From assembly GCA_003194525.1 (NCBI GenBank), contig NBIV01000021.1, positions 310,001 through 374,000 on the forward strand: a stretch of DNA of 64,000 bases, written 5' to 3'. A program made the translations under genes and the position numbers. The notes below the pieces were generated by a model that was given only the letters and a program-made list of their open reading frames with translations, did no database searches and was not told the origin of the DNA. This stretch comes from Gracilariopsis chorda (Eukaryota; Rhodophyta; Florideophyceae; Gracilariales; Gracilariaceae). Shown here piece after piece: positions 57,865 to 64,000 of this stretch (position 1 is its first letter; each line of letters begins with the position of its first letter).

Positions 57865-58521
57865 GCAGCGTCGTGGCTGTTTTTCGAAAGCTGTCTGTTG
57901 TGGAGTGTTGGATAGGGCGTGGCGGTATCATACATACTGTATCGTTTACACGTAACCGTTAACGCTTACCTTTGGCACGCGTCACGAAGTCTGGTGCAAC
58001 GTTGCTCCGCGTTTAATGCGTTGTGCATGACGGGCTTTTATGGGTGGACGGCTCTGCAAATATGGAGGAACAAAAGAGAGAGCAATGTAAGACGGTAACA
58101 TACCTGTACATGGGTGGAGAGCTGTTGCGGAGCGCAAAGTTCACCGAGGCGAAGGTTAAAACGCGAGACAACGCTAAGAACCCTTATCAAGACGGGGCCA
58201 AATGCAAATGCGCACGATCTTCGATGGAAGCTGGATGTAGGATGCAAGCGATGGAGAATTTACGCGGAAACACGAGAGTGTAAGCAGGTGTGTGAGGGTG
58301 ACACAGCGACGTGTCGGCCTTGGTTGTGCTTTGCTAAAACCTCTGAGGAGCGCAGCGCCGCGCGCGGTGGCGGGAGGAACACAAACTGATCAGGACGTGC
58401 ACTCCGCTCGGTGCTCGTGGTCCGCAAGCACGCACATGTTACTGTTACTCGAACAACGCTCGATGACAAAAAAAAAAACTATACAAATTAACAAACAAAA
58501 ACGGAAACACCTACTAGTGTG
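57865..58521. other. Intergenic, converging 3' ends
   Basis: This is the 3' side of both the subtilase (plus) and the sulfotransferase (minus). Small frames here start with non-ATG codons and are not supported. An A-run (58468-58478) lies near the sulfotransferase stop. Confidence 0.45.
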
Positions 58522-59628
58522 TTACTCCTTGTTAGCAGCGGCTTCATCGACAACCTTGCGCAGCGCGTCACGAGCAGCATAGCTCTCCTGTCGACTTCGT
58601 TCAGTAATGTCCTCCTTCTTCAACACAGCCTTTTCGCAAAGCGTGTATCCGCCCGAGTCCTCATCAAAGCAACGATTCTGCATCAATCGGTCCTTGATAA
58701 TGTTAAATTGCTGCATAAGCACCTTGTGTACCAGCTCATTGCCGCACGTCTTGTGCGATGTGTCAATGTTCTTCAACGCGGTCAACATCTTGCCCGACGT
58801 GTCCGTAGTGCGTTCATTGTAGTGCCCAGTGAAATCGGGGCGCAAGCCCGTGACAGTCTCCATCATAGCGGTGGATTCCTCCGGTCGGCTGAGGTCAATG
58901 ACCACTTCATAGCGCTCGGCAATCGCTCGCATAGCGTCCTCGTGGACCCACTCGTGCGGGCACTTGGTAAGCGGGACGCTCGCGCCGTGATACCTGTACA
59001 AGGCGTCTACAGGGTACGACTCGACGTGCTGCTTGTATCGTTCAATCTCCTTGTCCATTTCGGCAGGGTCTGTGATATCGGCCACGTTTCTATCGCGATT
59101 GGCCTGCAAATAAGCGGACAGAACAATGTTGGACGGCTCCCTGGTGTTGGTGACAAAGGTGACATTTCCGCCTCGCAAGCGACTGACAAAGTCGTAGCGC
59201 TCCGTGGTCAGGCGCGTATGGCAGCCGTAGAAGTCCACGTCGCGACGATGGATGATGGTTTTCAAACCCATTTCATTCCACTCAATCATGTTGAAACACT
59301 TTGCGGCACGCATTTCACGCTCATCCAGGGCGCGTTTCACGGCGATTCGAACGGTTGTGGAGCCTGTTTTCGGGGGTCTGTTATAGAAAATGAGCCTCTT
59401 CTGAGACGAGTGTGCAGAGGGAACGGTAGTGACGATGGGGGCGGGCGGGGGAGGCACATCGGCGCCGGCGCGAGCGTATTGTTCGATTAAGCGAAGTCTG
59501 GATTCAAGACGCTCCACGTCCAACGCAGGGCGTGAGAGCGAGTAGAAAAGCGAGACAGTAGAGGCGACAGCGGCGAGCGCCACGAGGGCGAGCATTCGCA
59601 TCTCTCGTCTAGGGGCGGCAGCCTTCAT
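58522..59628 (-). CDS. Golgi carbohydrate sulfotransferase (HS2ST/uronyl 2-O type)
   Basis: This 368-residue protein is called from ATG (MKAAAPRRE); the longer frame upstream begins with GTG and is proline-rich, probably leader. A basic N-terminus and one hydrophobic helix (residues 11-30) make it a type II Golgi protein. The PAPS-binding elements are present: the 5'-phosphosulfate loop LIFYNRPPKTGSTT (79-92) and the 3'-phosphate motif TNTREPSNIVLSAYL (160-174). YGCHTRL supplies a candidate catalytic His (His137). The family moves sulfate from PAPS to sugar hydroxyls. In a red alga the likely substrate is a cell-wall galactan, which is inference. It is divergent from fumarase, with a 498-bp shared upstream region. 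Confidence 0.85.
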   Translation of the reverse strand: MKAAAPRREMRMLALVALAAVASTVSLFYSLSRPALDVERLESRLRLIEQYARAGADVPPPPAPIVTTVPSAHSSQKRLIFYNRPPKTGSTTVRIAVKRALDEREMRAAKCFNMIEWNEMGLKTIIHRRDVDFYGCHTRLTTERYDFVSRLRGGNVTFVTNTREPSNIVLSAYLQANRDRNVADITDPAEMDKEIERYKQHVESYPVDALYRYHGASVPLTKCPHEWVHEDAMRAIAERYEVVIDLSRPEESTAMMETVTGLRPDFTGHYNERTTDTSGKMLTALKNIDTSHKTCGNELVHKVLMQQFNIIKDRLMQNRCFDEDSGGYTLCEKAVLKKEDITERSRQESYAARDALRKVVDEAAANKE

Positions 59629-60126
59629 AGTTCGGGGGGGGTAGCAGCGGGGAAGAAGCCAGGATGGAAGGGAGGGGGTAGCTGGCTGACGGTGGGAGGT
59701 GCAGAGAGGGTGCGTGTGGGGCGGTGCAGGGAGGGCGCCGGCGGGTTGAAATAGGTGCGCGCGGGGGTGCGGTTGGGCGACGGCGCTGGTGCGTGAAGCA
59801 GTCCAACAACGCGCCGAAAACGAAGCAGCAAAGATCCTGCGCGGCATATCGCGGCGCGGTGAGCGCGCGCGCTGACAGCGATCTGAATTGCGCACGCGCA
59901 CAAATCAGGGTGCCGCCGGTTACAGCAGTGGCAGCTGTCAGCGGCGCCGACTGGATCTGTGATCCGTTCCCCATCCAGTGCGCGTTGAGCGAATCGCGCA
60001 TTCCCTCACCGCGCACGCAGACTCAGATACATATCATAGACGCATAGATACATAAAACTTTACGGAGCAGCGCGTCTGCTTCCCCGAGAGCGCCAACTTC
60101 CCCTTCCTTCCCCTAAACACAACGAC
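59629..60126. promoter_or_regulatory. Head-to-head promoter region, sulfotransferase / fumarase
   Basis: 498 bp separates the two start codons and should contain both promoters and leaders. A run of eight G lies close to the sulfotransferase start. No clear TATA box is seen on the fumarase side, only CATAAAACTT about 65 bp before the start. Confidence 0.5.
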
Positions 60127-61644
60127 ATGCTGCGCGCTACCGCCTTCGCAGCTCCCATTTCGCAGACGCCGCTGACGCCGCTGTCTACCCTCGCCCGCCG
60201 CCTCCTTCCCCACCGCGCAGCGCTGCGCTCCACCGCCGCCGCCCAAATGAGCGCCTCACACCGCGTCGAAAGCGATACAATGGGCCCCGTCAAAGTTCCA
60301 TCCGATCGCTACTGGGGCGCCCAAACGCAGCGATCGATCCTCAACTTTGACATCTGCGCCGACACAGATCGCATGCCGCTCGCCGTCATTCACGCCTTTG
60401 GCCATCTCAAACACGCCGCCGCCTTCGTCAACACCCAGTTCGGCCTCGATGCCCAGCTCGCGTCGGCCATTCAAACCGCCGCCTCCGAAGTCGCAGCGGG
60501 TGAGCTGGACGATCACTTCCCGCTCGTTGTGTGGCAGACGGGCTCGGGAACCCAGTCCAACATGAACGTCAACGAAGTCATCTCGAACAGGGCGATCGAA
60601 ATTCTGGGAGGAGAACGAGGCTCGAAGGAACCAGTGCACCCGAATGACCACGTCAACAAGTCGCAGTCCTCAAATGACACCTTTCCAACCGCAATGCACA
60701 TAGCACTTGCCACACAGATCAACGCCCATCTAATACCAAATCTCACCTCCCTCGCCGATTGTTTCGAACGCAAGGCACACGAGTACCAACACGTCATCAA
60801 AATCGGCCGCACGCATTGCATGGACGCTGTACCGCTAACCGTACAGCAGGAGTTTTCAGGCTACGTGCGACAACTACGGCAGGCCGTGGCGCGCGTTCAA
60901 CGCACGCTTCCGGACGTATACGAGCTGGCTATAGGCGGTACCGCCGTGGGAACCGGTCTCAACACGCGCATAGGCTTTGCGGAACAAGTGACTAAAAAGG
61001 TGGCCCAACTTACCGCATTGCCGTTCACCTCCGCTGACAACAAGTTCGAAGCTCTTGCCTCACACGACGCAATCGTGAGCACGAGCGGCGCTCTAAACTG
61101 CGCAGCGGTGTCGCTAATGAAGATTGCAAATGATATCCGATTTTTGGCGTCCGGTCCGCGTGCTGGACTGGGCGAAATTAGCTTACCGCCCAATGAACCG
61201 GGCAGTTCGATCATGCCGGGCAAGGTGAACCCGACGCAGTGTGAGGCGGTCACAATGGCATGTGCTCAAGTGATGGGCAATCACGTCGCGATCAGCATAG
61301 GCGGAAGCAACGGACATTTCGAACTGAATGTTTTCAAACCACTGATGATTTTCAACGCGTTGCAAAGCGTGCAGCTGCTCGCCGATTGTGCGCGCTCGTT
61401 TGAACATAATTGTATTGCGGGGTTGACGGTGAATCACGACAGGGTGCAACATCTGATGACGGAGAGTTTGATGTTGGTTACCGCACTCAACCCGGTGATC
61501 GGGTATGATAAGGCCGCGCAGATTGCAAAGAAGGCTCACGAAGATGGGAGTACGTTGAGGGAAGCGGCCGTTGAACTGGATGCCATGAGCGGTGAGGACT
61601 TTGACAAAGCTGTTGTGCCCGCAAACATGATCGGACCCAAGTAA
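60127..61644 (+). CDS. FUM1: Class II fumarate hydratase, mitochondrial
   Basis: This intronless 505-residue protein converts fumarate to L-malate in the citric acid cycle. Residues 1-40 are rich in Arg, Ala, Ser and Leu with no acidic residue, a typical mitochondrial presequence; Met41 begins the conserved enzyme. Family motifs include [12 protein letters not shown] (136-147), [20 protein letters not shown] (171-190), [11 protein letters not shown] with His230 as the equivalent of the catalytic His, and the signature [11 protein letters not shown] (359-369) with the mobile-loop Ser. The length after the presequence (about 465) matches class II enzymes, which are iron-independent tetramers. 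Initiation at Met41 could give a cytosolic form, as known in other eukaryotes by different means; this is inference. Confidence 0.97.
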   Translation: MLRATAFAAPISQTPLTPLSTLARRLLPHRAALRSTAAAQMSASHRVESDTMGPVKVPSDRYWGAQTQRSILNFDICADTDRMPLAVIHAFGHLKHAAAFVNTQFGLDAQLASAIQTAASEVAAGELDDHFPLVVWQTGSGTQSNMNVNEVISNRAIEILGGERGSKEPVHPNDHVNKSQSSNDTFPTAMHIALATQINAHLIPNLTSLADCFERKAHEYQHVIKIGRTHCMDAVPLTVQQEFSGYVRQLRQAVARVQRTLPDVYELAIGGTAVGTGLNTRIGFAEQVTKKVAQLTALPFTSADNKFEALASHDAIVSTSGALNCAAVSLMKIANDIRFLASGPRAGLGEISLPPNEPGSSIMPGKVNPTQCEAVTMACAQVMGNHVAISIGGSNGHFELNVFKPLMIFNALQSVQLLADCARSFEHNCIAGLTVNHDRVQHLMTESLMLVTALNPVIGYDKAAQIAKKAHEDGSTLREAAVELDAMSGEDFDKAVVPANMIGPK

Positions 61645-61685
61645 AACGAGCCGTTTATTTGTTCATCTAGGGAGTACGTTCCGGT

Positions 61686-62006
61686 TTAGTGTTCCTTAGG
61701 TTCCAGATAGGGTCTCCACGGGATGCGCCGATTGGGACGCCCCTCGGTGATCTGGTTGACGGCGCGCACACACGCGTTGTTAGCGACGGGCGAAAGGCTT
61801 GAGCGTGGTGGATGGAGGTGTAGGGAGAATTGACTAGTGGTACGTACCATGTTCTTCTCAGAGAAGACGGCAACGGGAATGGCGATGGCGGCGATGAGCA
61901 CGATGGTGGCGGCGGTGTTAGCACGCCACTTGGCGGGGTACGGCCACCATCCGCCGGCGGGCGACCAAACCTGCTTCGGGTACGGGAAGCGCGGACCTTC
62001 TCCCAT
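61686..62006 (-). CDS. Small one-helix membrane protein, probable mitochondrial accessory subunit, with one likely intron
   Basis: The ATG at 62006 begins MGEGPRFPYPKQVWSPAGGW, followed by WPYPAKWRANT and a single helix (AATIVLIAAIAIPVAVF). This pattern (Pro-rich start, GGWW, one helix) resembles short accessory subunits of respiratory complexes in plants and algae; the exact identity is uncertain. The frame is open to the stop at 61686, but 61752-61847 has all marks of an intron: a GTACGT donor right after ATG (Met), a CTAAC branch-like site and a CAG acceptor, 96 nt long. Removing it gives a 74-residue protein ending PYLEPKEH. Without splicing it would be 106 residues. It is divergent from the NC2-alpha gene and tail-to-tail with fumarase (41 bp between stops). 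Confidence 0.65.
   Translation of the reverse strand: MGEGPRFPYPKQVWSPAGGWWPYPAKWRANTAATIVLIAAIAIPVAVFSEKNMVRTTSQFSLHLHPPRSSLSPVANNACVRAVNQITEGRPNRRIPWRPYLEPKEH
61752..61847 (-). other. Probable 96-nt spliceosomal intron
   Basis: On the minus strand it starts GTACGTACC and ends CCGTCAACCAG, with GTCGCTAAC about 30 bases before the acceptor. Its length is a multiple of three and contains no stop, so the frame alone does not reveal it. The intron product is Ser/His/Pro-rich and unlike the flanking residues. Confidence 0.6.
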
Positions 62007-62343
62007 GATGTCGGTGCTGAGGAAAGGACTACGTCGTGGAGGCGGGTCGCACGGAAGATTGTGAACGCGCGCTACGCTTCCCGCTGAGCGCAGCTCCGAT
62101 GCTCTCCAGCGTGAACATCTTGCACAGAAGTTCACGTGGACACATGGAGAAAGAAGCAAGTGGAGAAAGGCGCCCCTTGGCGTCGCGCCCATTGCACTGC
62201 AAATGACGCGCATCAGTCGCTATAAAAGCACGCCGCCTGCACGCAGCAACCTACACGCTAACCGCACAGCTCCACATCCGCACCACCGTCACCATTGACA
62301 CAACCTTCTCCCACGTACACCCCCCCCTATACCCCCACCACAC
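62007..62343. promoter_or_regulatory. Head-to-head promoter region with a TATA box for NC2-alpha
   Basis: TATAAAAG lies at 62221-62228, about 116 bp upstream of the NC2-alpha start and in its orientation, a good TATA box. The remaining part should hold the promoter of the small membrane protein. Confidence 0.6.
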
Positions 62344-63015
62344 ATGGGCCGTCGTAAGGGCACATCCGCGTTCCCAGTGGCGCGCATCAAGAAGATGATG
62401 CAGGCAGACGAAGAGGTCGGAAAGATCGCCACCGCTACCCCCGTGCTGGTCGCAAAGGCGCTCGAGTGCATGATGGAGTACGTGCTGCACGAGGCGGCCC
62501 AGGAAGCGCGTTCGAGAAGTACCACCACGCTCACCCCGCAGCACCTCAAACTCGCCGTCATGCGCAACGACAGCTTCGACTTTCTCCGCCCGCTCTTCTC
62601 CGCCGTTGACCTGCGCACCGACGACAATCACGCCAGCCCCCGCCCACGTCGCCGACGTTCGCAAATCGCCCCGCCTGCACACGCTCTCAATAAGCGCCCG
62701 CGCTCTCCTTCTTCCCCGTCCTCCCCACCCTCGCACCTCCCAAAGACGCCCCGTTCCGCCCCGCCCCCGCATTACCCCGAAACTCCTCCGTCCTCTTCCA
62801 ACCCCTCCCCAACAACACACACGAACGCCAACAGCGCCCACCAAAAACAACACCACCAACAACAAGATGATGATGAAGAAGAAGACTACGACGAAGATGA
62901 CCACAACCAGCCAGCAACACCGCAATCCCCGTCTCCCCCCAACAACAACAGCGACAACGACAACAATCCAACACGAGCCGCTGATAGGGTATCCGTCCAC
63001 GCTCTCCTATCGTAA
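62344..63015 (+). CDS. DRAP1: NC2-alpha / Dr1-associated corepressor, histone-fold protein
   Basis: This 223-residue protein starts at ATG (MGRRKGTSAFPVARIKKMMQ). Residues 8-88 form a histone fold of the NC2-alpha/CBF-C type: FPVARIKKMMQADEEVGKI, LVAKALECMMEYVLHEA and TLTPQHLKLAVMRNDSFDFL. NC2-alpha pairs with NC2-beta (Dr1) and clamps TBP on DNA, regulating RNA polymerase II initiation at TATA promoters. The C-terminal 130 residues are low-complexity: Arg-rich (PRPRRRRSQ), then Pro/Ser, then a Gln/His and an acidic stretch (QDDDEEEDYDEDDHNQ). Its own promoter has a TATA box, so feedback is conceivable (inference). The stop is 77 bp from the convergent helicase gene. Confidence 0.88.
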   Translation: MGRRKGTSAFPVARIKKMMQADEEVGKIATATPVLVAKALECMMEYVLHEAAQEARSRSTTTLTPQHLKLAVMRNDSFDFLRPLFSAVDLRTDDNHASPRPRRRRSQIAPPAHALNKRPRSPSSPSSPPSHLPKTPRSAPPPHYPETPPSSSNPSPTTHTNANSAHQKQHHQQQDDDEEEDYDEDDHNQPATPQSPSPPNNNSDNDNNPTRAADRVSVHALLS

Positions 63016-63092
63016 AGCAACTCCCAAACACATACAAACACAAAACAAAACATCATTTCCTTTACCTAACCAAACCTTCATTCTCCCTCCCT

Positions 63093-64000
63093 TCAGAAGT
63101 CATCACGCAAAAATTCAGCAGACCGTCGTCCACCATCTGCGCCACGTCTCTCATCACGTCTATCCCCACGCCTATCATCGCGTCTATCCCCACGCCTATC
63201 ATCGCGTCTATCCCCACGCCAGTAATCCCGCCTCGCATACCCTGCGTCCTTCCGCCATCCCCTCTCCCTTCCTTGCCCGCCACCTCCATAGTCATCTCGA
63301 CGTCCTCCCCCAGCATACCCGCGTCGATCATCTCGGTACCCCCTGGAAAACCTTCCACCATTACCTCCATCACGACGCCGTCCATCTCTGCGTCCACCGC
63401 GCTCGTTATCTCTTCGTCGGTCGTCCCTCAACATAGGCACCCCACTACACAGATGCACACGTAGTCCAGTGCTCTCCATCATTCCTTCACCCGCCTCCAA
63501 GAGCTTGTCCACCCCCTCACTAGAAACATCCAGCACAACCGACCCATCCTGACAAGTCCGGATGAGTCCAACGTTCCCATCAACCTTGCAATGCCTGGCT
63601 AGTTCCTTAATCAGCCGTAATGCCGTACCAGGACCCAAACGCACACCCTCAGAACTCTTAACATGCACAGTCCGCATGCCCTTCTCCCCACTAAGAACGC
63701 TACGATCCTCTAATCGAACTCGTCGACTAGCAATTGCCAAAATCGCTGCAATTATCTCAGTGCTATCTTCCCCACCTTTGACAATCTCCGCCGCTCTCGG
63801 TATCAAATGTTTCAATACCCGATCTTCCACACTTCCCACATTCGCCAACGCCACGTCTACGGCAGCTTCCAACGCCGTCTCAGGCGCCGGTGCAACTTCC
63901 ATGTCAAATCGGATCTTGCAGTCTCGCTCCAGCGTCTTCAAGTTACGCGACTCCCGATCACTGTACAGTACGACAGCCGTGCCTGACCGGCCAGCTCGTC
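63093..64000 (-). CDS. DEAD-box RNA helicase, C-terminal part (organelle RH3-like), cut by window edge
   Basis: The frame enters at the right edge in motif VI (RAGRSGTAVVLYSDRE) and runs to a stop at 63093; the helicase core lies outside the window. After motif VI, LKTLERDCKIRFDMEVAPAP and a helical region, the segment around residues 110-200 (VRLGPGTALRLIKELARHC, then VVLDVSSEGVDKLLEAG) looks like a GUCT-type RNA-binding domain. The last 100 residues are an Arg/Gly/Asp-rich tail with GDRRDDRR repeats. This order fits the plant RH3/RH7 family, which works on plastid rRNA maturation and intron splicing, or in the nucleolus. Without the N-terminus the compartment cannot be decided. Confidence 0.85.
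   Translation of the reverse strand, partial: RAGRSGTAVVLYSDRESRNLKTLERDCKIRFDMEVAPAPETALEAAVDVALANVGSVEDRVLKHLIPRAAEIVKGGEDSTEIIAAILAIASRRVRLEDRSVLSGEKGMRTVHVKSSEGVRLGPGTALRLIKELARHCKVDGNVGLIRTCQDGSVVLDVSSEGVDKLLEAGEGMMESTGLRVHLCSGVPMLRDDRRRDNERGGRRDGRRRDGGNGGRFSRGYRDDRRGYAGGGRRDDYGGGGQGRERGWRKDAGYARRDYWRGDRRDDRRGDRRDDRRGDRRDERRGADGGRRSAEFLRDDF
63157..63222 (-). repeat. 24-bp tandem repeat in the helicase tail
   Basis: Two perfect 24-bp units (63157-63180 and 63181-63204) and a third partial one (to 63222) encode repeats of GDRRDDRR. As it is a coding minisatellite, copy number may vary between individuals. Confidence 0.85.

Noticed and set aside
58519-59490. Long plus-strand frame opposite the sulfotransferase
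   Set aside because: It is a mirror of the real gene; the minus strand carries the PAPS-binding motifs.
63157-63222. CRISPR-like reading of the 24-bp repeats
   Set aside because: The units are directly tandem without spacers and encode the helicase RG tail.

Overview
This window looks like nuclear DNA of a eukaryote, most likely a florideophyte red alga of the Chondrus type. That call is an inference. It rests on mostly intronless, compact host genes, a Golgi carbohydrate sulfotransferase of the kind used for sulfated galactans, a plastid-type DEAD-box helicase, and large blocks of Ty3/gypsy and Ty1/copia remains between small gene islands. Class II fumarase with a presequence, NC2-alpha and a subtilase rule out a bacterial source.

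Layout. 1-1.6 kb holds a weak antisense integrase remnant. 1.6-10.8 kb is a broken Ty3/gypsy element (gag, protease, RT, RNase H, integrase, chromodomain) with an extra module on the opposite strand behind the integrase. 12.2-16.7 kb is a small host island, all on the minus strand: a type II membrane glycosyltransferase-like protein, an alpha/beta hydrolase and a secreted cysteine-rich protein, with a short solo LTR between the first two. 17.1-26.9 kb is a mobile-element cluster: a small TIR element with an RG-rich ORF, a Ty1/copia fossil with both LTRs, a pogo-like DNA transposon nested inside it, and a Tc1/mariner fossil next to it. 26.9-30.4 kb is AT-rich and mostly unassigned. 30.4-36.3 kb is a second, more decayed Ty3 chromovirus carrying the same kind of antisense module. 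37.7-44.2 kb is a third Ty3-like fossil with long LTRs, and a solo LTR of the same family sits at 45.9-47.0 kb. A MITE lies at 47.4-47.8 kb. 48.5-52.4 kb is a PIF/Harbinger transposon whose ends, target duplication and two genes all look intact.

54-64 kb is a dense host island: an orphan gene with a C/H motif, a secreted subtilase, a sulfotransferase divergent from fumarase, a tiny one-helix membrane protein (probable intron) divergent from NC2-alpha, and the C-terminal part of a DEAD-box RNA helicase running off the right edge.

How the genes work together: the host genes do not form a pathway. They are ordinary single-gene units in head-to-head or tail-to-tail pairs with short spacers. The most unusual signals are the antisense module shared by two diverged Ty3 elements and the intact two-gene Harbinger element.
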